Shown here: piece after piece, positions 9,001 to 18,300 of the stretch
How the letters are laid out: every line of letters begins with the position of its first letter
How positions within the stretch are numbered: the stretch's first letter is position 1
NCBI GenBank assembly: GCA_045807745.1
Contig: JBJMGT010000031.1
Coordinates: 1 to 64,000, forward strand
From: QHXQ01 sp045807745
Lineage (GTDB): Bacteria > Acidobacteriota > Blastocatellia > Pyrinomonadales > Pyrinomonadaceae
DNA: 64,000 nucleotides
Direction: 5' to 3'
Translations under genes and position numbers: made by a program
The notes under the pieces: model-generated
What the model was told of the DNA's origin: nothing
The model's input: only the letters and a program-made list of their open reading frames with translations
The model's database searches: none

Positions 9001-10886
9001 ACGAGCGCGGTGTCGATGTCGGCGAACGTGATGGGGTTGTGCGGTTGACCGGGGCGCGTGGCCGCAGGCCCGCCGACGTTCGTCTTGACGGCGTAAGGGA
9101 AGCGGCGGATGCCGTAATAGTAGTTGTCTGTGAAGCCGGCGGCGAGCAGGTTTGTGACGTAGCCGCCGGAGGCATAGATGCCGTTCACGTCTTCGTCCGC
9201 GGTGGAGAGTAGCGCGCGCGCGTAGAAGTCCGACCAGCCTTCGCCCATGCCGCCCGACTGTGTGGTGGCGAGACCAGACGCATTTGCGTGCAGCCGATTA
9301 GACGTGCCGTGCGTCAACTCGTGCAGGAACACGTCGCCGTCCAGATCGCCGTCGCGGTCAGGGTTGGGGCCGGGGAAGATATACATCTGCATGCGCGGCA
9401 GAGAGCCGTCGGGCGGCGTCGAGAAGTTCGCGTTGTTAGTGCCCGAAGAGTCCTGCACTTCGGCGCGGACAAAATCGTTGCCCGTGCCGCCGCGCCCGAA
9501 GTTGTTCGTCTGAAAGTTGCGTGCGGCTTCGTTGAAGCCGAGTTGGTAGAGCCGGTCGTGATAGCGGTTCGACCAGAAGAAGAGGTTCGTGACCGCGCCC
9601 ATGCGATAGCTCGTACCGCTCGGCGCATCGACTGTTGGATCATAGGTGAAGTTGAAGACGCGGCTCGGCGAGCCGGTGGCGCGCCCCGCCGCGTCGATAC
9701 CGTTTGTGCCATCAACGTCGAGACCTGCATCTACGTTGTTGCCGGTCGTCACGTTGCCGCCGTCCGTGATCCAACCGAGATCGTCGAAGGCGGGCAGTTC
9801 GCTGACGAGCGTCAGATTAGTGCGCGCGATGAACGGTGGTTGGAAGTTTGCGCCGGGCAGCGCCGACGTGGGTGAGCGCGGCGACGGGCTGTCGTCCGTG
9901 TAGACGGAGTAGGTGACGGGCTGCGTCTGCTCGTTGGTGATACGTTTGCGCCAGAGCAGGCGGCCGTCGTTGGCATCGACGAGGATGTAGTAGGCGTCGT
10001 GCGGTTGCCAGAGCACCATCGAGTAAGCGAGCGTGGCAAGACCCGGCTCTAGGGGGAAATAGACCAACTCAGTTTTAATCTCTTCGGTAAACGGCCCTTG
10101 TGCGAGCTTAGTGACGCGCCCGCTCTTGGCGACCGAGTTGGTGCGCAGGCTCGCGGGCGCGACCTCGACGCCAATCGCTTTGGCGGCTGCGGCGGTCGCC
10201 TCCGGCGGCGTCAACTGCGCGACCGTCGGCAGGCGCGCATAATTAAGACCGGCGGCCAAGTTGCCGGTCGAGCGTACCAGCCGGCCGTCTTTCGCGAGCG
10301 CCGCGCGCAAGTAACCTTGGAAGACCGCGCGCCCGCCCACGCGCTGTTCATACTCGACCCAAGAGAGATTGCCATCCGGGTTCGCGTAATCGGCGATGAG
10401 GTTGAGTTGTGCGACCTGCGCGGGCGTGAGACCGTAGAGCGCGGCGTTCTGTGTGAGGAACGTGCGCACGAGCGGCTCATGGGCTTCCGTTGAAGGTTCG
10501 GTCAACGCGCACTGACAACCCGCCGCGACGCTCACGATCTCCGGCGCGGTGCCGAATGGATTATCTTCGACGTGCAGCGCGGGGACGCGCGCCGCCAACT
10601 GACTACGCCCCGCAGCCATCGTCTGCGCCGCAACGCGCCGCTTGCTTGTGCCCTGCGTCGCGCCCAACTGTGCGCGATAGGCCGCGAGCGCGTCGTCTTC
10701 CTCCGGCCCCTTCGCCGCGCGTATGTCGTAGTTCTCCAGCGTGGGCTGCGGCCAGTCGCGGCGCGCCGGTGTCTTACTGACCTTGGCCGCGCTGTGACCT
10801 GAGGTTGAGGGCGTAAAACGCCAGCCGGCCAGCATAAAAGCGACGACGGCGGCCGCGAGTAGGAGCCAACTTCTCAGGTTCTTCAT
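6066..10886 (-). CDS. secreted M36 (fungalysin-type) metalloprotease, multidomain
   Basis: 1606 residues. Order: hydrophobic export segment (about 1-20), long propeptide of FTP/PepSY type (to about 300), then an M36 catalytic domain with HELTHG (near residue 520) and the following GGMGEGWSDF, which supply the zinc ligands and catalytic Glu. A proprotein-convertase P-like domain (about 885-1050, GTWSLYVVDDAGTD), two HYR-type beta modules (about 1052-1212), a lamin-tail domain (from about 1213) and the C-terminal domain shared with the kelch protein (about 1452-1606) follow. It should be exported, self-activating and endopeptidase-active on proteins. ATG 10886 has an AGGA site; the in-frame codon 15 nt earlier does not. 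Much longer than fungal M36 enzymes because of the accessory modules. Confidence 0.9.
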   Translation of the reverse strand: MKNLRSWLLLAAAVVAFMLAGWRFTPSTSGHSAAKVSKTPARRDWPQPTLENYDIRAAKGPEEDDALAAYRAQLGATQGTSKRRVAAQTMAAGRSQLAARVPALHVEDNPFGTAPEIVSVAAGCQCALTEPSTEAHEPLVRTFLTQNAALYGLTPAQVAQLNLIADYANPDGNLSWVEYEQRVGGRAVFQGYLRAALAKDGRLVRSTGNLAAGLNYARLPTVAQLTPPEATAAAAKAIGVEVAPASLRTNSVAKSGRVTKLAQGPFTEEIKTELVYFPLEPGLATLAYSMVLWQPHDAYYILVDANDGRLLWRKRITNEQTQPVTYSVYTDDSPSPRSPTSALPGANFQPPFIARTNLTLVSELPAFDDLGWITDGGNVTTGNNVDAGLDVDGTNGIDAAGRATGSPSRVFNFTYDPTVDAPSGTSYRMGAVTNLFFWSNRYHDRLYQLGFNEAARNFQTNNFGRGGTGNDFVRAEVQDSSGTNNANFSTPPDGSLPRMQMYIFPGPNPDRDGDLDGDVFLHELTHGTSNRLHANASGLATTQSGGMGEGWSDFYARALLSTADEDVNGIYASGGYVTNLLAAGFTDNYYYGIRRFPYAVKTNVGGPAATRPGQPHNPITFADIDTALVNVNDGAYNRNPALNQAAAANEVHNIGEVWCMMLLEVRARIIQRMGWAAGNQRALQLVTDAMKLDPASPTILQARDSIIAADCAGFGGADEQDIWAGFATRGAGFGATTTGGTTAATDVVESFNVPNLTVGAVTFSDAAGNNNGAADPGETISLSVPLTNPFCGMDATNATANITGGGNANYGTITHGATQTQTISYTVPAGATCGSQIALPINVNSSIGQTTGSYTLRIGKAVVNQQQTVSNATAIIIPATGTGATTGAPANPYPSNISVAGFSASVTKVTVTLANMNHTFPGDVDVLLVSPTGRKFVLVSDVLGTTDWTGQSYTFDDDATATLPASATTVPPSGTYRPTNIDSTTDTFPAPAPAAPYLSPASVGTETLASAFAGQDPNGTWSLYVVDDAGTDVGNFNGGWSLTLTSTSYQCTPACSFSAQPADINVNNDAGACGALVNFSLPTLSCGGNVTASPQSGSTFPVGTTQVTVTGTPSGGGANVMTTFNVTVTDNENPVFTSTPANVFQASTNGTNAVVNFNAPSAADNCPGVTVTSVPASGSTFPIGTTLVTHTATDAHGRTAMTTSNVTVTPPVANGDVLISEFRMDGPGGVSDEFMELYNNTNAPLTVATSDGSAGWAVGRSRNCGVCNPEETIITYFVVPSGTIIPARGHFLYTNTYTDSNNVYRGYSLKDYGGMGAAAGDLTFNGPGDSITFGDFSLNGFALFNTANQNNWSVATRLDAVGSAAANNDPLYGEGEGIPYPGEYNAGNVQYSWLRRQETGVPQDTNSNVNDFVLVSPQGSFTAHLFGEEDSGETISAILGAPGPENTQSPIQRNAQIKASLIEPQQLSTNPPNRVRDFTPVTNGAQGTLEIRRRFKNATGQPVTRLRFRIVDITTLNTPNPGGAQADLRLLTSNDVPVTTSLGNLTVRGTVVEQPPQQAGGGGLNTSGAVVLAGSIAPGGTVDVRFVLGVQANGRFRFLINVEALP
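6381..6573 (-). repeat. duplicated C-terminal domain DNA, copy 2
   Basis: Partner of 3841-4033, in the same orientation about 2.5 kb away. The conserved reading frame and scattered synonymous changes point to duplication or gene conversion of the C-terminal module. Confidence 0.9.
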
Positions 10887-11278
10887 GCGTGATCCTTTCA
10901 AGGGTCGCAGAGACAGCTATCGGCAATGTTATGAAAACTAAAAACGGGCCGTAGGGGCACACACTGAGCGCACGATCAGCCGGGCGGTGTGCGCACGTGC
11001 TCAACTCTCATCCCCTTGCTCGTGGAAATAAAGCAGACAAGCCGGCGCGGTCTCAGTGCTAACGACAGACTAAGCGGCGCGCAAGGTTGTCGGCCGGATG
11101 GACAGTTTGCGCTGGCGATGCGGCCCGGCTTGTTGCCAGAGACAACGGTTGGGCCTGTGGAAAGCGGAGAGTAGCGGCCGCGACCTATTCGTGTCAAACA
11201 ACCGGCCGGCGAAAATGGCTGGCGGTGCGCGCGCGCACTCGTGTTATAGTCCCGCGCGCAAAAGGAGCAACGTGAAAA
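10887..11278. other. divergent intergenic region
   Basis: 392 nt between the divergent M36 and DUF805-SRPBCC genes, so it must hold both promoters. A TATAGT hexamer at 11245-11250 could be a -10 for the plus-strand gene, but no good -35 is placed before it. AAGGAG at 11262-11267 is the ribosome site of the plus-strand gene. I see no repeat or RNA gene. Confidence 0.4.
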
Positions 11279-12664
11279 ATGGCCTTTACTCTGTCTGATC
11301 TGTGGCGCTGGCAGGGGCGCGTCGGACGCACAAAATATCTGGCACTCGGCTTGACGCTCTTCGCCGTCAAACACACGCTTGATCGCTTCGTCGCTTCGGC
11401 CGTGTTCGGCCGCCCTTGGTCGCTCTTCAACTACTGGGTCTTCGCCGACACGCCGCAAGTGGATGAGACGCCAAAGGCGCTCGTGCGTTTCTACACGACG
11501 CTGCTCGCCATTGCCTTGCCATTTATCTGGGTGGGCGTGGTGTTGACGGTGCGGCGGCTGCGCGACGCGAGTCTGCCGCTCTGGCTCGTCGTGCTCTTCT
11601 TCGTCCCGTTCCTCAATCTCATCTTCTTTCTGCTGCTCGCCGTGTTGCCCGGTAGTGAACGCACGCCGCGCATGGGCGCACGCGCGACTTCATTCTTCGA
11701 CCGCTTGATCCCGCGTGGCGCATTCGGCAGCGCCGTGCTGGGGATCATCATCACGGCCGCGCCGGTTGTGGCGTTGACTTGGCTGAGCGTCGAGCGACTG
11801 ACCAACTACGGCTGGGGCTTGTTTGTCGGCCTACCGTTTGCGCTGGGCTTGAGTTCAGTATTGGTCTATGGCTACCACGCGCCGCGTCCCTTGGGTCGTT
11901 GTCTGTTGGTGTCGCTGTTGTCGGTCGCGCTGGTGAGTGCCGTGCTGATCGGCGTGGCGATTGAGGGCGTGATCTGCGTGGCGATGGCCGCGCCGCTCGG
12001 CGCAGCCGTCGCGGTGCTTGGCGGCTTGGTCGGGTATGCGATTCAACATCATCGCGCACAACCAGAGCGGCAGGGCTACGCCGTCCACGCCTGTGCGCTC
12101 CTGCTCGTAGCGCTCCCCGCCGTGATGCTGTTGGAGCACAGCGTGCACCTTGCGCCGCCGCTCCGCGCCGTTGAGACGAGCATCGAAGTTGATGTGCCGC
12201 CCGCCGAAGTCTGGTCGCACCTTGTTGCTTTCAATGAACTGCCGCCGCCCGAAGAGCGCATCTTCCACACAGGCATTGCCTACCCATTGCGCGCGGAGAT
12301 CGACGGGCACGGCGTCGGTGCGGTGCGCAATTGCGTCTTCACGACCGGCGCGTTCGTCGAGCCGATTGAAGTCTGGGACGAGCCGCACCTCTTGCGCTTC
12401 ACCGTCGCGGCGCAGCCGCCCGTGATGGACGAACTGTCGCCCTATCCGCATCTACACCCGCCGCACCTCGACGGCTACCTGCAATCGCGGCGCGGTCAGT
12501 TCCTGCTCACGCCCTTAGCCAACGGCCACACGCTCTTGACCGGCACGACGTGGTATCAGAACAGTTTCTGGCCCGGTCAGTATTGGAACGTCTGGTCTGA
12601 CTACATCATCCACCGCATACACGGGCGCGTGCTTGCGCACATCAAGCACGAGGCGGAGAAATGA
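11279..12664 (+). CDS. DUF805 membrane domain fused to an SRPBCC domain
   Basis: 461 residues. The N-terminus (about 1-110) begins with the WRWQGRVGRTKY motif of DUF805 (YhaH-type inner-membrane proteins) and hydrophobic helices. More helices run to about 290. From about 295 a soluble domain starts with a strand ETSIEVDVPPAEVWSHLVAF, the typical opening of SRPBCC/polyketide-cyclase-like folds, which form a deep pocket for hydrophobic ligands. The C-terminus has Trp/Tyr-rich segments typical of that fold. The start has AAGGAG 11 nt upstream. A membrane-tethered lipid- or ligand-binding protein is my inference. Confidence 0.75.
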   Translation: MAFTLSDLWRWQGRVGRTKYLALGLTLFAVKHTLDRFVASAVFGRPWSLFNYWVFADTPQVDETPKALVRFYTTLLAIALPFIWVGVVLTVRRLRDASLPLWLVVLFFVPFLNLIFFLLLAVLPGSERTPRMGARATSFFDRLIPRGAFGSAVLGIIITAAPVVALTWLSVERLTNYGWGLFVGLPFALGLSSVLVYGYHAPRPLGRCLLVSLLSVALVSAVLIGVAIEGVICVAMAAPLGAAVAVLGGLVGYAIQHHRAQPERQGYAVHACALLLVALPAVMLLEHSVHLAPPLRAVETSIEVDVPPAEVWSHLVAFNELPPPEERIFHTGIAYPLRAEIDGHGVGAVRNCVFTTGAFVEPIEVWDEPHLLRFTVAAQPPVMDELSPYPHLHPPHLDGYLQSRRGQFLLTPLANGHTLLTGTTWYQNSFWPGQYWNVWSDYIIHRIHGRVLAHIKHEAEK

Positions 12665-12665
12665 T

Positions 12666-12706
12666 GAATGATGAATGAAAAACAAACTGCTTCTCATTCA
12701 TCATTC
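12666..12706. terminator. 13-bp hairpin of GATGAAT words
   Basis: A perfect 13-bp stem (12666-12678 with 12694-12706, 15-nt loop) begins two bases past the stop of the DUF805-SRPBCC gene. The stem is built of repeated GATGAAT units, like other degenerate-word hairpins in this window. Probable transcription end. Confidence 0.6.
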
Positions 12707-12910
12707 CTATTTCATCATTTCCCTACATCTGGCATCCCGCTTGCAAAAATAAACGAAGGTAATGAGGCATTGGCGTGAGCAGCCCTGAAAACGGCACGCT
12801 CTGACGGACGTGTGTCCGTACAGCGCGTATCGTTGGGCTACAGTGCCGCACGCTTTATTGCGTTTTCGTTTCATTTGACAGCGAGACCCCTGTAAGGAGG
12901 ATGCGAGACG

Positions 12911-13273
12911 ATGCAACAGCAGAACGAAGTGAGCACGACGCAGGGCCGCAGGGCCGTGTACAGTGCCGGCAGCGTTGGCGCGCTGCTCGGTGGCATGGCC
13001 GCAGGCGCGGCATTGATGTACCTGTTCGATCCTGATCGTGGGCGCGGTCGGCGCGCGCGGCTGAGCGATCAGACGGCGAGCAAACTTAACCGATTCGGCG
13101 ACGCGGCCTGCGCACAGACGCGCCACCTGCGCAACCGCGCGCAAGGTTTAATGCACGAGGCGGGCGCGCTGTTCCGCAGTCGTGAGCAGGACAAAGAAGG
13201 CGACGGGCGCGATGCAGATCAACACTTGCTCGGCGCGACGCCGCCCAACCCTGCCCCCGTGCAGGGCATGTGA
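12911..13273 (+). CDS. small single-helix membrane-anchored protein (YtxH-like)
   Basis: 120 residues. A Gly/Ala-rich hydrophobic helix (about residues 19-40) ends in the motif YLFDPDRGRGRRA. This resembles the junction seen in many short bacterial envelope proteins, where a glycine-zipper-like helix precedes a basic stretch. The remainder is hydrophilic and charged with a Pro-rich tail. AAGGAGG just upstream makes the ATG at 12911 secure. The function is unknown; a stress or envelope role would be a guess. The next small gene follows after 39 nt with an equally strong ribosome site, so they are probably co-transcribed. Confidence 0.7.
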   Translation: MQQQNEVSTTQGRRAVYSAGSVGALLGGMAAGAALMYLFDPDRGRGRRARLSDQTASKLNRFGDAACAQTRHLRNRAQGLMHEAGALFRSREQDKEGDGRDADQHLLGATPPNPAPVQGM

Positions 13274-13312
13274 GGGGCGCAAATTAAACTGAACAGAAGG
13301 AGGAGATGAACA

Positions 13313-13555
13313 ATGGCGGACAAGAACAAAAACAATCCGGCGAAGACGATGGGCGCGGCGGCCGGCGCGACCTTCCCCGCGCACGGCTCCGAGCGCCAAG
13401 GCGACGTGAAGACCGAGCGCGGCGGCGAGCAGACTGATCAACTCAGCGGCCAGACGCAGAAGGGCGCGCACAATCAGGAGATGCGGGGCCGAAACCCGCA
13501 AGGCAACAAGCCCAATCAAAATCAGAGCGCGCGGCAGGAAGGGAATAAATTCTAG
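13313..13555 (+). CDS. small disordered hydrophilic protein
   Basis: 80 residues, almost entirely hydrophilic (Asn, Gln, Lys, Gly, Glu) with no predicted hydrophobic core, suggesting intrinsic disorder as in hydrophilin- or stress-type proteins. AAGGAGGAGATG precedes the start. It lies 39 nt after the YtxH-like gene and before a long palindrome. I cannot name a family; the good ribosome site and the operon-like position are the reasons for calling it real. Confidence 0.65.
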   Translation: MADKNKNNPAKTMGAAAGATFPAHGSERQGDVKTERGGEQTDQLSGQTQKGAHNQEMRGRNPQGNKPNQNQSARQEGNKF

Positions 13556-13563
13556 AGCGATTT

Positions 13564-13708
13564 GCGGTTGAATTTAGCGCGTGCTGAGTTCACCGCCGCA
13601 GACGCAAAGGACGCAGAGGGAGCGCAGAGAAGAAATCAACTCTCTGCGCTCCCTCTGCGCTCTCTGCGTCTGCGGCGGTGAGTTCGTCCGTTCGGTAAAT
13701 TCAACCGC
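13564..13708. repeat. nested palindrome of CGCAGA words, likely terminator
   Basis: An outer 13-bp perfect inverted repeat (13564-13576 with 13696-13708) encloses a long imperfect one made of CGCAGA/GCGCAGAG words (about 13583-13630 with 13638-13686). It lies between the convergent small-protein gene and gltA. Likely a bidirectional terminator; the word-built arms resemble interspersed palindromes. Confidence 0.7.
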
Positions 13709-13726
13709 AAGACAAATTCAAGCACA

Positions 13727-15049
13727 TCAACTCCCCGCCGACTGCGCCGCCGCCCCGTCGCGCGCGGCGAGCGGCACGTACTGGCGCGTGCGTTGGCCCA
13801 GATAGATTTGGCGCGGGCGCGCGATCTTCTGATCGGGGTCGTTGAGCATCTCAACCCACTGCGCGATCCACCCTGACGTGCGCGGGATGGCGAAGAGCAC
13901 CGGGAACATATCGACGGGGAAGCGCATCGCGCGATAAATGATGCCTGAATAGAAATCCACGTTCGGATAGAGCCGGCGCTTGACGAAGTACTCGTCTTCG
14001 AGCGCGATACGCTCAAGCTCAAGCGCGACGTTTAAGAACGGGTCGCGCCCCGTCACTGCAAACACTTCGTCGGCCACCTGTTTAATGATGCGCGCGCGCG
14101 GGTCGTAGTTCTTATAGACGCGATGCCCGAAGCCCATCAAACGAAACTCGCCGTTCTTCACGCGCTTGACGTATTCCGGCACGCGCTCGACCGAACCGAT
14201 CTCGTTGAGCATCCGCAAGACCGCTTCGTTCGCGCCGCCGTGCAACGGGCCGTAGAGCGCGGCGGCTGCGCCGGCAATGGCCGAGAACGGGTCGGTCTGC
14301 GCGCTGCCGATGGAGCGCATCGTGTTGGTCGAACAATTCTGCTCGTGGTCTGCGTGCAGGATGAAGAGGACGGTCAGCGCGCGCTCAAGCACCGGGTTGG
14401 GTTTGTATTTCAACTCGGTCGTCTTGAACATCATGTTCAGGAAGTTGCCTTCGTAACTCAGATCATTATCGGGATAGACGTACTGCATGCCGATGCGATG
14501 GCGATAGGCGAAGGCGGCGATGGTCGGGGCTTTGGCGATCAGCCGGTAAATCTGCTTCTGCCGGCATTCCATGTCGAACACATCTTTCGCGTCCGGGTAG
14601 AAGGTTGAGAGCGCCGCGACCATTGCCTCGAACATACCCATCGGGTGCGCGTTGTAATGAAACCCGTCCAAGACCTTCTTGATGTTCTCGTTGATGAACG
14701 TGTGATGCGTGATGTGGTGCGTCCACTGTTTCAACTGCGCCTCGTTCGGCAACTCGCCGTAGAGCAACAGGTACGCGACTTCCAGATACGTGCTCTGCTC
14801 CGCCAACTGCTCAATCGGATAGCCGCGATATTCGAGGACGCCCCGGTCGCCGTCGATGTAAGTGATCTGACTCTTGCAAGAGGCTGTGTTCATAAAGGCC
14901 GGATCATAAGTCATCAACCCGAAGTCGTCGTCCGTGACCTTGATCTGGCGCAAATCCATCGCACGGATCGTGTCATGCTCAATCGGCACTTCATACTGCT
15001 TGCCCGTCCGATTATCGGTGATGGTCAGCGTATCCTTGTTCGCGCTCAT
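13727..15049 (-). CDS. gltA: citrate synthase
   Basis: 440 residues, normal for the bacterial hexameric (type II) enzyme. It condenses acetyl-CoA with oxaloacetate in the TCA cycle. Visible landmarks are HADHEQNCSTNTMR (substrate-binding His), GPLHGGANEAV (second active-site His) and GFGHRVYKNYDPRA (His/Arg binding oxaloacetate plus a later catalytic Asp region). The N-terminus carries the small beta domain of the Gram-negative type (TLTITDNRTGKQYEVPI), usually linked to NADH-sensitive forms, though sensitivity is not proven here. GGGGAGGA precedes the start. It stands alone, with a terminator-like palindrome downstream. Confidence 0.97.
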   Translation of the reverse strand: MSANKDTLTITDNRTGKQYEVPIEHDTIRAMDLRQIKVTDDDFGLMTYDPAFMNTASCKSQITYIDGDRGVLEYRGYPIEQLAEQSTYLEVAYLLLYGELPNEAQLKQWTHHITHHTFINENIKKVLDGFHYNAHPMGMFEAMVAALSTFYPDAKDVFDMECRQKQIYRLIAKAPTIAAFAYRHRIGMQYVYPDNDLSYEGNFLNMMFKTTELKYKPNPVLERALTVLFILHADHEQNCSTNTMRSIGSAQTDPFSAIAGAAAALYGPLHGGANEAVLRMLNEIGSVERVPEYVKRVKNGEFRLMGFGHRVYKNYDPRARIIKQVADEVFAVTGRDPFLNVALELERIALEDEYFVKRRLYPNVDFYSGIIYRAMRFPVDMFPVLFAIPRTSGWIAQWVEMLNDPDQKIARPRQIYLGQRTRQYVPLAARDGAAAQSAGS

Positions 15050-15238
15050 CGCAGTCCTCCCCTGCCAGCTACAGTTCGTCGGTGCTCGATTCGGCTTAAT
15101 TATTTGTCCGCAAGCATACGGCCGCAGCCCCGTGCGATCAAAGCGGCGGGCGGGCGGTTTATGCTGAACTCAGGCGGGGCTGGTAGACAGCGCGGTCAGA
15201 GACCTACGAGTGCTTTAATTTAAGACGTAGGCACGCGA

Positions 15239-15267
15239 AAGGGCGACTGAGATTTTCAGTCGCCCTT
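15239..15267 (-). terminator. terminator of the VPS10 gene
   Basis: A perfect 12-bp stem (15239-15250 with 15256-15267, 5-nt loop) lies 43 nt past the stop of the minus-strand VPS10-like gene and ends in TTT on that strand. It also separates that gene from the gltA promoter region. Confidence 0.8.
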
Positions 15268-15309
15268 AACACGTTTCATGCCAATCAGACGCACGCCGCG
15301 AAGTTCTGA

Positions 15310-18300
15310 TTATGGGCGCGGCGCGTTGTCCGCCAACGTCAACGCCGTCAGTCCAGCGCGGCGCAGTTGGTCGTTGAGCGCGCCGAGGTCTTTGCTCTTG
15401 AGGTCGGCCCACACGGCCAGTGCTTTGGTGTGCTTCGTCTGCAACTCGTCGGCCGTTCTGACGGCTTGCGTGGTGGGCGCGAAGTCGCCCTCTTGCAGCA
15501 TGTCGAGCAGCGTGTTCCAGTCGCCGTTTAAGCGCGTGAGCGAGGGCGCGTCAGTGCCCGTCCGGCCGGGGCCGCCGCCCGCCCCTTCGAGCGTGAGCAA
15601 TTTGGAGTCGAACTGCGCGAGCGGCTCACTCATCGCGCCCGTCTCAACTTTGGCGCGCAAGTCTTTCACTTGCTCGCGCAATTTGCGCAAACTTGTGAGC
15701 GCTTCGAAAGCTTGATTCATCCCTTCATAAGCGCGCATGGAGAGGGCGAACTGTTGCCGGAGACTGGCGAGCGGCGTCTTGACGCGCGGATCAATCCGCA
15801 CGGCGAGCGGCTGCGTGTAGCTGCGTCCGTTGACGGTGAGCTTGACGGTGTACTGACCGGGCTGCACCAGCGGCCCTTGCGGCGTGCGCGGCGTGTCGTG
15901 ATAGATGGCCGAGATGGGGAAGTCGTAACGCTCGGCGAGCGGGCGCGGGTAGTGCAAGCCCCAGACGAAGCGCTGCATGCCGGCCCGTGCTGAGAGGATG
16001 CGCGGCGGACGAAACCAGTAAGCGGGCACGGCGTAATCCTGCGGGTCGAGCGGTTCCGGCTGATCCGTGCTCGCGAAGCGGCGCACAACTTTGCCAGCTG
16101 CATCTAAAATCTCCAACGTGACCGGCCCCGTCGCATCCCGTTTCAGATAGTAATCGATGATCGCGCCATCGGGCGGATTCTGTCCCGCCGGTTCGTCGGG
16201 CGGGAGCGGCGTGTCCGTGTTGACGTTGCGGCGGACGCGCGTGGCGAGTTGCGGACGGAAGAGGAACGCATCTGTGGTCGCCATTTGCGCGTCGAGTTGG
16301 CGGAGCGGCGTGATGTCATCGAGAATCCAGAACGAGCGGCCGTGCGTGCCGACGACGATGTCGTCGTCGTGGATGACGAGATCGCGGACGGAAGACGGGG
16401 CCATGTTTAGCCTGAGCGACTGCCAATCGTCGCCGTCGTTGAACGAGACATAGACGGCACGCTCCGAGCCAGCGAAGAGCAGACCTTTGCGCTGCGGGTC
16501 TTCGCGCACGACGTTAATAGGATCGTTCGGCAAGCCACGCACGATCTCAGTCCACGTCTTGCCGCCGTCGTGCGTGCGATAGATGTGCGGGCGCTGATCG
16601 TCCAAGCGGATGCGGTTGACGGCGGCGTAAGCTGTTGCCGTGTCGAAGTGGCCGGCATCCATGATGGAGACTTTGCTCCACGCGGTTACGTCGGGCGGCG
16701 TGACGTTCGTCCACGTCTTGCCACCGTCGCGCGTGACGTGAATCAGCCCATCGTCCGTGCCCGCCCAGATCATGTTGATGTCTTTGGGCGAAGGCGCAAG
16801 CGTATAGATGACGCCGCGCCGCGCCATCTTCGCCATCTCCGGCGTGCGATAGACGCCGATGCTGGCGGGCACTTCGGGTTGCTCGCGCGACAGATCAGGG
16901 CTGATGATCTCCCAACTCATGCCGCCGTTCGCGGTCTTAAAGACGACGTTGCCCGCGTAGTAGAGCACGTGTGGATCGGCGGGCGAGAAGATGACGGGCG
17001 CGGTGCGCAGGAAGCGATACTTGCCGCTGCGCACGGCTTCGGGCGCGACCTGTTGCACTTGCCCCGTCGTCTTGTCGAAGCGCGTGAGCTTGCCGCCGTA
17101 GATGAAGTTTGGATTAAGCGGATCGGGCGCGGCGTAGCCGTACTCTTCAAGCCCGACTGTGCGCCAGTCGCGGAACGTGATCGCGCCGTTGTCGCCGCGC
17201 GAAGCCGTGCCGACCGAGCCGCTCTCCTGTTGCCCGCCGTAGACCCAGTAAGGGTATTGATTGTCCGTGATGACGTGATAGAACTGCGCGGTCGGCTGGT
17301 TGTACCAACTGCTCCACGTCTCGCCGCCGTTGACGGTAATGATCGCGCCCTGATCAGAAGCGAGCAGGATCGTCTGCGGATCGTCCGGGTTGATCCAAGT
17401 GGTGTGATAGTCGTCGCCACCGGGCGCGCCGCGCCACGCAATCCAAGTCTTGCCGCCATCGGTCGAGCGATAGGTCGCGACGTTGGCCGAATAGGCTATG
17501 TCCTTGTTCTTCGGATCGACTTTAATATCCGCGAAGTCGCTGCCACGCGACCACGGTCGTCGATCCGTCGAGACGCGCTCCCACGAGTCGCCCGCGTCGT
17601 CCGAGCGATAAACGCCGCCGAGTTGCGGTGCGTCCACTAAAGCATAGATGCGTTTCGGGTCGCTTGGCGCAATCCCGAAGCCGATGCGCCCCAAGCCCTG
17701 CTCAAAAGTGGGCAAGCCCTTGGTCAACTGCTTCCATGTCGTGCCGCCGTCCGTCGATTTAAAGAGACCGCTGCCCGGCCCCTGCCAAGAGCCGTTCTCC
17801 CAAGGCCCTTGCCGCGCGGCCCACATATCCGCGTAGATTGTCTTCGCGTCATGCGGATCAAACGCCAATGCAATCGCACCCGTGTTCTCGTCCTTGTAGA
17901 GCACCTTCTCCCACGTCTGCCCGCCGTCGGTCGAGCGATAGACGCCGCGCTCCTCATTCGCGCCGTAAGGATGACCGAGCACGGCGACGAGCAAGCGATT
18001 TGGGTCATGCGGATCGACGATGATCGCGCCGATCTGTTGCCCGTCGCGCAGGCCTAGATGCGTCCACGTCCGCCCGCCGTCCGTTGATTTGTAGATGCCG
18101 TCGCCGGTCGAGAGATCGGGGCGCTGCAAACCTTCGCCGCTACCGACGTAGATGATGTCCGGGTTCGACGGCGCGACCGCTAACGCACCGATTGAGCCGG
18201 TCGGTTGATCGTCGAAGATGGGTGTCCACATGCGCCCATAGTCGTTCGTGCGCCACACACCGCCGTTGTTGACGCCGATGTAGAAGACGCCGGGGCGACC

